Positions 1-6,550 of a stretch of DNA of 24,344 bases are shown one piece after another. The notes below the pieces were generated by a model that ran no database searches, was not told the DNA's origin, and was given only the letters and a program-made list of their open reading frames with translations. The translations under genes and the position numbers were made by a program. Numbering within the stretch: the stretch's first letter is position 1; each line of letters starts with the position of its first letter. Source of the DNA: a virus. Location: positions 1 through 24,344 of the IMG/VR virus record IMGVR_UViG_3300010430_000434; one strand, 5' to 3'.

Positions 1-49
1 GGTATTGAATTGCTACCAAAAAGTAAAGCGTCACTAATGGTTTGTAGCC

Positions 50-92
50 CCTTTGTAACGCCCTACTATCTCAAAAATCAACACTACAAAGG
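50..92. repeat. 8-bp inverted repeat in the gene-free left end
   Basis: CCTTTGTA at 50-57 is exactly complementary to TACAAAGG at 85-92, with a 27-nt spacer. The spacer carries a plus-strand copy of the AAAATCAACA leader box (72-83) otherwise found before minus-strand genes. Positions 1-119 contain no ORF I can support on either strand. The repeat could be an operator or a weak RNA hairpin; no T-tract follows it on either strand. Confidence 0.4.
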
Positions 93-119
93 AATGTTAA
101 TTTTTGTTGTGCATCAAGT

Positions 120-509
120 TTAGAGATCGTCCAGAATGATTTCGCCAGGCAAAGGAACAATGATTCCTTCCTCGGCTGCACACCAGATACGGACGTTCTC
201 CATGAACTCGCTATGCTCTTGTGTTGAGAGTGTTGATGTTCCTCGTACACTTTTAAAAGTATGGTCACCGATGCTGTCAGTAACCTGTAGAAATAATGTT
301 GAAAAGAAATCGTGGACCTGTTCTTTTGTCGTGCCTAATTCCTGGGCTATTAGCTCAAAGCAATACCACTGATAACGATTCTGATCGCCGGAACGACTTC
401 GTTTAACCGGTACGATCTTGGCTTTGTATGGTCGGGTTTCAATTGGTAGCCTGTAGATGTACTGGACGATTGCGTTCCTTGTGTCAATGGTATGAATCAG
501 GAAATCCAT
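120..509 (-). CDS. NinB-like recombination protein
   Basis: A 129-aa protein whose middle reads S40-G-D-Q-N-R-Y-Q-W48, followed by an S/T-rich 'GTSTLSTQEHSEFMENV' segment (about 90-106) and a C-terminal 'GIIVPLPGE'. In lambda NinB and its relatives, an 'RS.DQNR..W' motif, a 'STS.L...EF..F' segment and a short acidic end occur in the same order at about the same length. Family members are thought to bind ssDNA and help phage recombination. The start abuts the stop of the 68-aa gene upstream (TAA then ATG, no gap), indicating translational coupling. It is the last gene of the early operon in this window, next to a replication protein and two genes from an exonuclease, which fits a recombination role. 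The family assignment is by motif only. Confidence 0.6.
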   Translation of the reverse strand: MDFLIHTIDTRNAIVQYIYRLPIETRPYKAKIVPVKRSRSGDQNRYQWYCFELIAQELGTTKEQVHDFFSTLFLQVTDSIGDHTFKSVRGTSTLSTQEHSEFMENVRIWCAAEEGIIVPLPGEIILDDL

Positions 510-716
510 TTAAGCCCGGTTTTCCCAACCGACCACCAGGGCATACTTCAAATGTTCAATCACTACTTTTAGCTGACCGGCGTTTAATGGATTGTCCCCT
601 GACGCTTCGTAGATGCTGTTTAGTATCTGGTTTAAGCGTAGGCTAACATCCAAATCAGTAGGTCGCTTTCTTCGCCGTCCGATTCGTGCGGTTCGTTTTT
701 TTGTTGCTGCTTCCAT
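510..716 (-). CDS. small basic hypothetical protein
   Basis: A 68-aa protein with a strongly basic N-terminus (residues 6-19 are mostly K and R) and a helical C-terminal half ('LNQILNSIYEASGDN'). I do not recognise the family. The basic patch suggests nucleic-acid contact, which is inference only. The ATG at 716 is preceded by the AAAAATCAACA box (minus-strand reading of 721-730) that marks many early genes here, which supports the start. Its stop touches the start of the NinB-like gene downstream, so the two are probably co-translated. The DUF4373-like gene ends 32 nt upstream. Confidence 0.7.
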   Translation of the reverse strand: MEAATKKRTARIGRRRKRPTDLDVSLRLNQILNSIYEASGDNPLNAGQLKVVIEHLKYALVVGWENRA

Positions 717-720
717 TGTG

Positions 721-730
721 TTGATTTTTG
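721..730 (-). promoter_or_regulatory. leader box CAAAAATCAA before the 68-aa gene
   Basis: One copy of the recurring early-gene leader motif; the ATG follows 4 nt after it. Other copies facing a start codon lie at 2575-2584, 3477-3486, 4141-4149, 5755-5764, 6530-6538 and 8971-8979, and a variant at 6991-7000. It occupies the place of a Shine-Dalgarno site, so it probably acts in translation initiation. Confidence 0.6.
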
Positions 731-748
731 GTAAGTTATTGTTTTATG

Positions 749-1504
749 TCATATCCTATGGCCCTTACTTTTCATGGCACCAAACAAAGTACGGATTAGC
801 TTTTCAGATTCGGGGCTACGGGGGGTTACTTCCTTTAGTTGTCTTTGTTTGCCTCCGCTTTGTTTTTCGGCATACCATCCGTAGAGGGTTCTGCGGCGTT
901 CAGGATTGTTGAAACAATTAATAGCCTTACCAGGGTGAAGCCCCTTTAGCACCAACAATTCGTAAAGCTCTTTATCCTGTTCACTCTTAAACTCAAAATC
1001 AATTTCTTCTTTAATTAATTTAGTTTCTTCTGTTCTGTTCTCTTCTCTTCTCTTCTCTTCTTGCTTGAGCTTACCTTGAGGGTTACCTTGAGGGTTACCT
1101 TGGGAACCATCGTCAACAGAGGCTTGTAGCGATCTCATGTTTTCGGTTCTGATTTTTGCCCCCTTCTTTCCGCCTACTGATTGCTTCAATCTTTTAATGT
1201 CCCAGGGCTGCATCCGGTTAATCAGCGAATCACTAAAAAAGAAAGCATCGTCACTGACCTTGAATAAATCGAATTCGGTAATCACTGAAAGAATCTTCTC
1301 CCGGCTAATATGCCATTCATAGGCCAGGTCCTCCACCCCTGCCAATTTGTAACTATACCCTGGCTGATCCCTGAGTATTTCCACAAGCATGAAATAAATA
1401 CCATAGCCCTCTATACCCAGGATGCGACGTAGCCGTAGCACCTTTGGATCATTACGGGCGTTGGAATCATGCGGAAACCAATAACTGTCTTTGTCGTTTT
1501 TCAT
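749..1504 (-). CDS. DUF4373 / Lin1244-like replication protein
   Basis: A 251-aa protein. Residues 1-95 match the Lin1244/Lin1753 N-terminal (DUF4373) pattern: 'YWFPHDSNARNDPK' then 'LRRILGIEGYGIYFMLVEILR', a winged-helix fold related to phage replication initiators and DnaD-like proteins. A hydrophilic linker (about 125-170) holds QGNP repeats and a run of E/K/R. The C-terminal part contains 'KGLHPGKAINCFNNPERRRTLYGWYAEKQ', resembling the DnaD-type tail that contacts DNA or helicase. The probable role is replisome organiser. No leader box precedes the ATG at 1504. A terminator-like hairpin lies 27-59 nt upstream, so expression may need read-through or antitermination. The linker DNA holds two short tandem repeats, listed separately. 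Confidence 0.75.
   Translation of the reverse strand: MKNDKDSYWFPHDSNARNDPKVLRLRRILGIEGYGIYFMLVEILRDQPGYSYKLAGVEDLAYEWHISREKILSVITEFDLFKVSDDAFFFSDSLINRMQPWDIKRLKQSVGGKKGAKIRTENMRSLQASVDDGSQGNPQGNPQGKLKQEEKRREENRTEETKLIKEEIDFEFKSEQDKELYELLVLKGLHPGKAINCFNNPERRRTLYGWYAEKQSGGKQRQLKEVTPRSPESEKLIRTLFGAMKSKGHRI
1038..1060. repeat. pentanucleotide repeat (TTCTC)n inside the DUF4373-like gene
   Basis: About 4.6 copies of TTCTC on the plus strand (GAGAA on the coding strand) encode the charged linker around 'EEKRREEN'. The unit is not a multiple of three, so gain or loss of one unit would shift the reading frame. Confidence 0.85.
1071..1104. repeat. 12-bp tandem repeat encoding QGNP units
   Basis: TTACCTTGAGGG is present twice in full and a third time partly (TTACCTTGGG). 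It encodes the QGNP-QGNP-QGK stretch of the linker. The unit is a multiple of three, so changes in copy number would keep the frame. Confidence 0.85.
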
Positions 1505-1530
1505 CGTTCAAATGAATTATGTTAGTAAAC

Positions 1531-1563
1531 AAAAATCCCCGATAACTTGAGAAGCTACCGGGG
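1531..1563 (-). terminator. Rho-independent terminator between exonuclease and DUF4373-like genes
   Basis: On the minus strand, positions 1563-1537 form a 12-bp stem (CCCCGGTAGCTT with AAGTTATCGGGG) around a CTC loop, followed by ATTTTTG. Two of the pairs are G-U on the minus-strand RNA and would be A-C mismatches on the plus-strand RNA. The T-tract is also only on this side, so the element is directional. It would stop or attenuate transcription coming from the exonuclease gene. Confidence 0.75.
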
Positions 1564-1575
1564 ACACTGAAATTC

Positions 1576-1606
1576 GGAAGGGTCCACCCCAACAGTTTAC
1601 CCTTCC
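1576..1606 (-). other. RNA hairpin upstream of the terminator
   Basis: GGAAGGGT (1576-1583) pairs perfectly with ACCCTTCC (1599-1606) around a 15-nt loop. Flanking AATTC/GAATT segments could extend it across a bulge. With the terminator at 1531-1563 it fills most of the 148-nt gap between two genes, suggesting a structured attenuator or leader. There is no evidence of a separate ncRNA promoter. Confidence 0.5.
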
Positions 1607-1652
1607 AGCCATGGAATTCAACCCGTCTTACTGGGTAAATACACATAGCAAG

Positions 1653-2570
1653 TTATGAAAGATTCATAAACTTTTCCCTATCGGCCTCAAACATTTCCAT
1701 CAGGCTAAGCGGCTGAACCTCATCCACCGGGTCGCTCTTTACGCCGGTGTCAGGGGCCTGGTCCAGGGTAAGTATGGAAGGTAAGACCATGTTTTTAGGT
1801 TTCGGATCAGGGGTTTCGTAATAGTAGATCCCCATTATCCGCACAAAGTTTTCCCAAACCACTTCGTAAGGATCTGCTTTGTGGAGCTTTGCTTGCTCCT
1901 TAACGCTGCTATTGTGCATCGGGTCTACCAGTTGCCATCCTACACCCTGGTAAATCCCTTTTTCGACGTCCGCTTTAGCTGTGCGAGTCTTTGCCTTGAG
2001 ATGCAGCACTCCGACACGATCTATTTTTAAATTGGGGTTCATTTCCTCGGCAGCTACTTTGTATGCGATAAGCTGCATGAAGTAGGTCGGGTATATGGCG
2101 TTTCCGAACTTGTGATCAATCAGCCAGGTTTCTTCGCCTATCTTGCAAATCAAATCGGACGTTCCGGCGTACCGGTATTTGTGGCTGTAAACATTACCCT
2201 CGATAAGCATCGGCTCCACCTGGGTAACCTTATGGAAATCCATGTACCGGTTCAAACCTTGCCATTCTTCCAGGCTGTAGTTCTCCCCACTGTCTCCCCA
2301 TGAAACGGGTAAGCCATTAAGAATCTGCTCGATCCCGTTGTGGACTTTCGACCCGGCCTCCTTTGCCCGGTCAGCAATCAGGGTAGCCGATTGTCCGACG
2401 TCTTTGAGCCATTGGGTAAACGCTGCTCCTTTTGGGTAGAGATTAAGAATATGCGTAACACTTGGATAGTACTTATCCTTCCCGTTTTCGTCTTGCCCTG
2501 CGTGATAAAATCGTTCATCTAAAAAATTGATTTGCTGCAATTCTGCATCTACAAATGCTTTCTGTTTCAT
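1653..2570 (-). CDS. RecB/Cas4-like PD-(D/E)XK exonuclease
   Basis: A 305-aa phage nuclease of the PD-(D/E)XK superfamily. Visible motifs in order: H77 in 'AGSKVHNGIE' (motif I), D139 in 'AGTSDLICKIG', D152-H-K154 in 'TWLIDHKFG' (the D-x-K catalytic pair), and Q166-L-I-A-Y170 (the QxxxY motif of RecB-family nucleases). Such enzymes process DNA ends for recombination or packaging and need Mg2+. The C-terminal 60 residues are Pro/Asp-rich and look disordered. The ATG at 2570 is preceded by the AAAAATCAAC box (2575-2584). It sits between the HNH gene and the DUF4373-like gene and is close to an OB-fold protein and a NinB-like protein, so it probably belongs to a phage recombination set. Confidence 0.85.
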   Translation of the reverse strand: MKQKAFVDAELQQINFLDERFYHAGQDENGKDKYYPSVTHILNLYPKGAAFTQWLKDVGQSATLIADRAKEAGSKVHNGIEQILNGLPVSWGDSGENYSLEEWQGLNRYMDFHKVTQVEPMLIEGNVYSHKYRYAGTSDLICKIGEETWLIDHKFGNAIYPTYFMQLIAYKVAAEEMNPNLKIDRVGVLHLKAKTRTAKADVEKGIYQGVGWQLVDPMHNSSVKEQAKLHKADPYEVVWENFVRIMGIYYYETPDPKPKNMVLPSILTLDQAPDTGVKSDPVDEVQPLSLMEMFEADREKFMNLS

Positions 2571-2605
2571 ATCGTTGATTTTTGAGTTTTTAAAGCTATC
2601 TATTT

Positions 2606-3097
2606 TCAGCCGGTATTTAAAACGGTCCGACGAAACCCCGTATGGATATGGCTAATCATTGAACGGGAAACCCCGTACCTATCTGCGATGGCTTGCTGCG
2701 TAGCCTGGCCCTTCATTAGCTTGATCTCTAAGACCTGGCTATGCGTTAGCTTTAGGTTACACATCTCATGAATGACTGAGTGATGTTGATTTTCTACGTT
2801 GGTCATCCATTCGAGATTCGTGGCCCGGTTATTATCCTTGTCGCTGTCTTTGTGGTTTACCTCTGGCTTACCATCCGTGTTAGGGATGAAAGCATGAGCC
2901 ACTAATCGGCTAACTACATGGGTCTTTTTCCGGCCCTGGTTCTGTAGAATAACAAAGTGATATCCGTTCTGATTAATACCAGGTTTAAGTACCAGGGGAT
3001 TCGCCCAACGAAGCGAACGAATTCGCCCGAAGTTGCTTACCTGGTACAATCCTACCCATCCATTAATCGGTCGCCACTGTTCAATAATTTTTGCCAT
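2606..3097 (-). CDS. NUMOD4/HNH homing-type endonuclease with C-terminal HTH
   Basis: A 163-aa protein with three parts. Residues 6-30 are a NUMOD4 motif ('EQWRPINGWVGLYQVSNFGR'). Residues about 58-105 are an HNH_3-type nuclease: H68 in 'VSRLVAHAF', N81-H-K-D84, then 'NNRATNLEWMT' and N103. Residues about 131-155 are a helix-turn-helix ('QQAIADRYGVSRSMISHI'). This is the architecture of free-standing group I intron-type homing endonucleases such as the I-HmuI class, which cut an unoccupied allele of a nearby locus and spread by repair. It sits between the OB-fold gene and the exonuclease gene, probably as an insertion. No adjacent intron is recognisable. It lacks an exact leader box, although AAAAATAAAC lies upstream. 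Confidence 0.88.
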   Translation of the reverse strand: MAKIIEQWRPINGWVGLYQVSNFGRIRSLRWANPLVLKPGINQNGYHFVILQNQGRKKTHVVSRLVAHAFIPNTDGKPEVNHKDSDKDNNRATNLEWMTNVENQHHSVIHEMCNLKLTHSQVLEIKLMKGQATQQAIADRYGVSRSMISHIHTGFRRTVLNTG

Positions 3098-3107
3098 TAG
3101 TTAAAGT

Positions 3108-3470
3108 TTATTTTTGCAGCCATTCCAGGAACTTATCAGCCCGGCGTATGATGTCGGCCCCGTCATTGGACCCGAGTCCCATACTGTGAGCGGCTGCGTC
3201 CAGGGCTGTTTTCTTCTGGTTAAAGTCCAGATTGAAACCCCCTCCCCGGCCTCGGCCCCCGGAATTCGGTGCATTGATTATGTATTCTACTTTGCCATTG
3301 TACTCGCTCTGCTTAATTTCCACCTCGATTTCCTGGTTCATCTTTTGCGATATCTCGGCATCGAAACAAGTACAGTCCCTGCCATCCGCCAGGCGAACGG
3401 TAAAGAATGGATTTCCTTTTTTGGTAAGCCCTTTCTGAAAGGACCCCGTGATCGTTACTTTCTCTGTCAT
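3108..3470 (-). CDS. OB-fold protein, probable ssDNA-binding protein
   Basis: A 120-aa protein. Residues 4-68 have the strand pattern of an OB fold: 'VTITGSFQKGLTKKGNPFFTVRLADGRD', then 'IEVEIKQSEYNGKVEYIINA'. 'SEYNGKVEYII' resembles the nucleic-acid-binding strands of small SSB-like proteins. A Gly/Arg-rich linker (70-78) follows, then a helical tail (83-120). It lacks the acidic C-terminal tip of bacterial SSB. ssDNA binding is inferred from the fold and from its place next to exonuclease and replication genes. The ATG at 3470 follows the CAAAAATCAACAAC box. The 93-nt upstream gap can form a strong stem (3498-3562), which might allow autoregulation. Confidence 0.6.
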   Translation of the reverse strand: MTEKVTITGSFQKGLTKKGNPFFTVRLADGRDCTCFDAEISQKMNQEIEVEIKQSEYNGKVEYIINAPNSGGRGRGGGFNLDFNQKKTALDAAAHSMGLGSNDGADIIRRADKFLEWLQK

Positions 3471-3497
3471 TTGTTGTTGATTTTTGATTATGTAAAA

Positions 3498-3562
3498 GGG
3501 AGGGCGCGACCGGGACCATAACTGGCCCTGTGGAATAACTTATCCTTCCAGTGGCCCCTCCC
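3498..3562 (-). other. structured 5' UTR ahead of the OB-fold gene
   Basis: GGGAGGG (3498-3504) is exactly complementary to CCCTCCC (3556-3562), closing a 65-nt segment that can form smaller inner hairpins such as TGGAA/TTCCA. On the minus-strand RNA the stem is followed by TTTTACA, so a weak terminator is possible. The outer stem begins 2 nt past the stop of the HTH gene upstream. Confidence 0.45.
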
Positions 3563-3563
3563 C

Positions 3564-3932
3564 CTATTTCAGCTTACTGGACAGGGCCTTTAGCCCTAAC
3601 TCTACGGCCTGATGGTAGATGTCACCTTCGTTCATTGGCTTACCGGCCATAGCTACCTGGATGGCGTATTGCTTTACTCCCAGGTGGACGTTCTCTGATA
3701 CTTTTATGTTCTTGGTTCTCATCTTGATTTTCTTTTTTTTGCTTTTGAAATAATACGTTTCGTTATCGGCAGCCTGGCCGGTCTCTACAGGGTAACCCAC
3801 ATCTCTCAATTCCTTGATACGTGCCGGTAGGCTTCGCACCTGGAACAGGGTCCCGGCTTCTTTCTTAGTAAGCTGTTTACCTGAATCCAAATACGCTTTA
3901 ATGTTCTCTAATTGGTCACTCGTCTTTGTCAT
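3564..3932 (-). CDS. helix-turn-helix protein (HTH_39-like) with RHH-like tail
   Basis: A 122-aa probable DNA-binding protein. Residues 5-52 ('LENIKAYLDSGKQLTKKEAG', then 'SLPARIKELRDVGYPVET') match the pattern of the small phage HTH family PF14090: an 'LT..EA' helix, then 'ar.ReLr..Gy.i' and a wing. A basic stretch 'KSKKKKIKMRTK' (63-74) links it to a second module 'IKVSENVHLGVKQYAIQVAMAG', which looks like a ribbon-helix-helix or a second HTH. It probably regulates early transcription or replication. It sits directly upstream of the OB-fold gene, with the structured UTR between them. A leader 'TTAAAAACAATTCCA' precedes the ATG. Confidence 0.6.
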   Translation of the reverse strand: MTKTSDQLENIKAYLDSGKQLTKKEAGTLFQVRSLPARIKELRDVGYPVETGQAADNETYYFKSKKKKIKMRTKNIKVSENVHLGVKQYAIQVAMAGKPMNEGDIYHQAVELGLKALSSKLK

Positions 3933-3953
3933 TGGAATTGTTTTTAAGGGTTT

Positions 3954-4136
3954 CTAATTTGGTTCTCTATTGATCCACTCGCCGAAGGTGCCTACAAAAT
4001 ATCCTTCTGTTGCCATATAAATCGTGACAGACCATTCGGACTCGTTGCCGGTGTAGTTCTCCCCGGTACGGCGTTTAAATAGTTCCCTGGCTTCGGGCAA
4101 AGTTTTAGCATACTGCTCTTGTAATTGCGTTTCCAT
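3954..4136 (-). CDS. small hypothetical protein (60 aa)
   Basis: Starts 'METQLQEQYAKTLPEARELF' and ends 'GEWINREPN'. The frame is open for 18 more codons upstream (to 4190), but that extension would overlap the predicted promoter (4160-4190). The ATG at 4136 sits just after the AAAATCAACA box (4141-4149), so I use the shorter form. The composition is that of a soluble alpha/beta protein; no family is recognised. It is probably the first gene of a sub-operon running to the HTH regulator and OB-fold protein. Confidence 0.65.
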   Translation of the reverse strand: METQLQEQYAKTLPEARELFKRRTGENYTGNESEWSVTIYMATEGYFVGTFGEWINREPN

Positions 4137-4159
4137 AATGTTGATTTTGAGATTCGCCA

Positions 4160-4190
4160 CAAAAATAATAAATATAACCTTTGTAATCAA
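4160..4190 (-). promoter_or_regulatory. Bacteroidota-type promoter
   Basis: On the minus strand, TTG (4190-4188) is followed after 20 nt by TATTTTTG (4167-4160). This matches the known primary sigma pattern of Bacteroidota (-33 TTTG/TTG, -7 TAnnTTTG). Transcription would begin near 4150, just upstream of the leader box and ATG of the 60-aa gene. The surrounding A/T bias fits a promoter. Confidence 0.55.
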
Positions 4191-4198
4191 GATTATAA

Positions 4199-4564
4199 TT
4201 ATGCTTGATAGCCCTTATCCTTCATGATGCCCTGTAACAAATCGGCTACATCCACCGGTACGTCGGCGATGTCCATCTTTCCCAGGTTGTAAATCGGGCA
4301 ATCATCTTTTTCCTCACAAGTGGAGCAATCCCTTTCGGCTTCGGCGTGATCCTGTTTAGTGTCCAGGTATTTAATGGCTAACTCAAACGGCTCACGTAGC
4401 CGGGGTTCGGCGTCCATAGCCCTAACGATCATCATGGTTAGCTCCTTTAGGTTTCCGCCCATAGCGGCGGCGGAATTGTCGTCACCCCTGGCAAGGATAA
4501 TAAAGGGTTCACCGTTCTCTAATGCTGATTGAATGATTCTGAGTACTTCTTCTTTCGGGTTCAT
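4199..4564 (-). CDS. hypothetical protein with Cys cluster
   Basis: A 121-aa acidic protein, family not recognised. The N-terminal half is helical ('VLRIIQSALENGEPFIILARG', 'LKELTMMIVRAMD'). A C-x2-C-x5-C cluster ('CSTCEEKDDC', about residues 80-89) may bind metal. The last third is acidic and helical ('VPVDVADLLQGIMKDKGYQA'). The start at 4564 follows TTAAAACCAAGAT, a divergent form of the A-rich leader. It lies 61 nt downstream of the DUF932 gene and just upstream of the promoter at 4160-4190. Confidence 0.7.
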   Translation of the reverse strand: MNPKEEVLRIIQSALENGEPFIILARGDDNSAAAMGGNLKELTMMIVRAMDAEPRLREPFELAIKYLDTKQDHAEAERDCSTCEEKDDCPIYNLGKMDIADVPVDVADLLQGIMKDKGYQA

Positions 4565-4625
4565 ATCTTGGTTTTAAGGGGTAAAAGCGATCCATTTGGA
4601 CCACTTCTACCCGGTAGTTGGACAA

Positions 4626-5750
4626 TCACATTACCTGGTTCACATAGTTCGCTGTTACCTTTTCAAGCTCTCTTTTGCGTTCCGGCTTCGAATCCCTCGC
4701 CATAGCGGTTAAGCCCTGGGCGAATTTCCAAAGGGTGTTTCCACCTTCCAGACCGTTCAAAGGATCGTTCTCCATAAGGATTTTGGTTAGTAACTCGGTG
4801 TCCTTCTTTTTGAAGGTGGACCGGGGTAGCTCCTTGACAGCTTTATCGAAGTCCAGGTCCCGGCGGCTTGCCTCACGAATCCACTCGGCTTGATGCTTCA
4901 AGTTGTCCGTAGTGAACACTGAACCCATAATGTCGGTCACCAGGGCCGACTTCGCTTTGGTGTCCAGTATCATTGTCTCTTCCGATACCTGAATGTTCTG
5001 TGGAATCTTGCTGCCGATGTGTACCTCACTAAGCATTGAATCACTGACCATCCCATTTAAACAAACGACGTTCATCATAAAGGTACGTAATTCCAGGCGA
5101 CCGTCTCCGAAGTTGCTGTTTCTCAGCCTGGAACCGAATGCTACCGGTACATCGCCGTTCTTTGGTGTCTCGACCCACTCAATTTCGGGGCGAACAATTT
5201 CCAGGTATTCTTTCGTGTCACCGGCATGACTGTCAACCAGGACGGCGTCGTGCTGACGGGCTGCCAATAGGTAGCTTAAGAATATCTGCATGGAGTTCAA
5301 CCGGCGGTACTGGTCGCTAAGCACTCCCCTCACCTGGCCGTCCACTGTACGAATCAGGAGGCGGTCTTTGTTGTAGTTCTCGGCATGGATGTTCAGGGCG
5401 TTAACTGCTACGTCCCTTTGCCAATCTGTCCCGAAATATTCAGGCTTCAAGAACATCGGCTGTATGCCTAACTTGTCACCTAACTGCCATACGGCATGAG
5501 GGTGAACCGTGAACGGGTCGCCGTTGACCCCTTCCAGGTTAATGTTCTGCCCGGTGTTAACGAACTTCATTGCATCGGGGCTAATGAGATAATCATTCAG
5601 CATAGCACCATCATGCTCGATTTTCTGCATAGCTGTTTGGATATCCTGGCTCTTGCCCTCGATCCTGGCCCGTAGGCGTTCTTCCATAATTTGTTGACGT
5701 TCACTGGTTGCGATACCTGTCGCTGCTTGTACTAAAGTTCCTTCGTTCAT
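4626..5750 (-). CDS. DUF932 phage/plasmid-like protein
   Basis: A 374-aa protein with DUF932 hallmarks: 'QVRGVLSDQYRRLNSMQIF' (about 139-157) corresponds to the family's 'vRa.lSdrY..l.n...', and 'GDGRLELRTFMMNVVCLNGM' (216-234) to the conserved strand ending in 'C.NGm'. Family members occur in phages and plasmids next to recombination genes. Their biochemical role is not established; some carry the TIGR03299 'phage/plasmid-like' label. The N-terminal 60 residues are a helical extension. The ATG at 5750 is immediately preceded by CAAAAATCAACAAA, which sets the start. The length is typical for the family. Confidence 0.8.
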   Translation of the reverse strand: MNEGTLVQAATGIATSERQQIMEERLRARIEGKSQDIQTAMQKIEHDGAMLNDYLISPDAMKFVNTGQNINLEGVNGDPFTVHPHAVWQLGDKLGIQPMFLKPEYFGTDWQRDVAVNALNIHAENYNKDRLLIRTVDGQVRGVLSDQYRRLNSMQIFLSYLLAARQHDAVLVDSHAGDTKEYLEIVRPEIEWVETPKNGDVPVAFGSRLRNSNFGDGRLELRTFMMNVVCLNGMVSDSMLSEVHIGSKIPQNIQVSEETMILDTKAKSALVTDIMGSVFTTDNLKHQAEWIREASRRDLDFDKAVKELPRSTFKKKDTELLTKILMENDPLNGLEGGNTLWKFAQGLTAMARDSKPERKRELEKVTANYVNQVM

Positions 5751-5767
5751 TTTGTTGATTTTTGGAT

Positions 5768-6037
5768 TTAACTTTTATCTATAATGATGTTTAACGCTGC
5801 TTGCTTTAATGTCTTGGTTCTACCGGCTACAGAGGCCAGTACACCATCCATACGTAAGAGGGTTAGATTCTCGGCACATCGGTCGCAAAGGGTCCGCCCT
5901 TCGATGATTATCGGGTCGTCCTGTTCGCCTTCGTTTAATTGCTTGTAGCAGCAATCGCATTCAAATGGTCGGGGGTCCGGTTCCTGGAACCAGGGTGCCG
6001 ACGGATCATTGTCGGCTCCCCAGGGTACATTACTCAT
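5768..6037 (-). CDS. small Cys-rich protein, probable zinc ribbon
   Basis: An 89-aa protein starting 'MSNVPWGADNDPSAPWF'. It carries two CxxC-type pairs, 'CDCCYKQL' and 'LCDRCAEN', spaced as in a four-Cys zinc knuckle or LIM/RING-like ribbon. I use the ATG at 6037, not an in-frame ATG 60 nt upstream, because it overlaps the upstream stop as TAATG, a coupling typical of phage operons. DNA or RNA binding is possible but not shown. The C-terminus is 'KTLKQAALNIIIDKS'. The DUF932 gene starts 17 nt downstream. Confidence 0.7.
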   Translation of the reverse strand: MSNVPWGADNDPSAPWFQEPDPRPFECDCCYKQLNEGEQDDPIIIEGRTLCDRCAENLTLLRMDGVLASVAGRTKTLKQAALNIIIDKS

Positions 6038-6528
6038 TAGCACTTTACTTTGAAGCGTTTCACCTCTTGCATTTCGGTTTCCTCTACCACTTCGCAACCG
6101 TCAAGATTCTCGATGGTTCTAAACTCGATGCCATAGTTGCACGAATACTTGATGCGACGGTTTAGTTCGTGGCGGAAGGTGCCGGAAGTAGAATTCAAAA
6201 CCTTGTCGAAATTCCACTTGTCCATATTGGCACAGAAGTCAGTAATAAGAAGCGTATCGTGTTCGGTGAAATGCTCGCCGAACTTTGGCTTGATAACGGC
6301 GTAAACATAATTGGACCATCCCTCGAATTCCACTGAGCAACGATTCAAAACTTTCTTCGGTAAGCTGCTTTGAAGGATTCGGGCCAGGGCTTCGGTCCGA
6401 CGCTTACGGGTTTCCAGTTCTTTAATTTGGTCAAGGAGTGAATTGTGATCCCTGTTCATGCGTTCGCTTGCTTGAGCTACAAGATTAACCTGGTTAGTCT
6501 TGGCTACTTTTGTTGTTGTTGTTTCCAT
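6037..6528 (-). CDS. hypothetical early protein (163 aa)
   Basis: No family recognised. Residues 20-55 are strongly helical and charged ('NRDHNSLLDQIKELETRKRR'), likely a coiled coil. The rest is mixed alpha/beta with aromatic residues ('GWSNYVYAVIKPKFGEHF') and ends in a basic tail 'QEVKRFKVKC'. The ATG at 6528 directly abuts the AAAATCAAC box (6530-6538). The stop overlaps the next start as TAATG, so it is coupled to the Cys-rich protein. Confidence 0.75.
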   Translation of the reverse strand: METTTTKVAKTNQVNLVAQASERMNRDHNSLLDQIKELETRKRRTEALARILQSSLPKKVLNRCSVEFEGWSNYVYAVIKPKFGEHFTEHDTLLITDFCANMDKWNFDKVLNSTSGTFRHELNRRIKYSCNYGIEFRTIENLDGCEVVEETEMQEVKRFKVKC

Positions 6529-6550
6529 GTTGATTTTGAGATTTGAGATA

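Noticed and set aside
1038-1104. CRISPR-like array from repeated units
   Set aside because: Repeats are 5 and 12 bp, tandem without spacers, and lie inside a coding linker.
1517-1612. 31-aa minus-strand ORF 'MAGRVNCWGGPFR'
   Set aside because: Too short and coded almost entirely by the hairpin and terminator sequences.
3114-3521. Plus-strand 135-aa and other ORFs opposite the OB-fold gene
   Set aside because: Proline-rich shadow of the real gene; no plus-strand start signals.
5768-6097. Longer form of the Cys-rich gene starting at 6097
   Set aside because: The upstream 20 codons lie inside the previous gene and lack a start signal; the TAATG overlap at 6037 is a better start.
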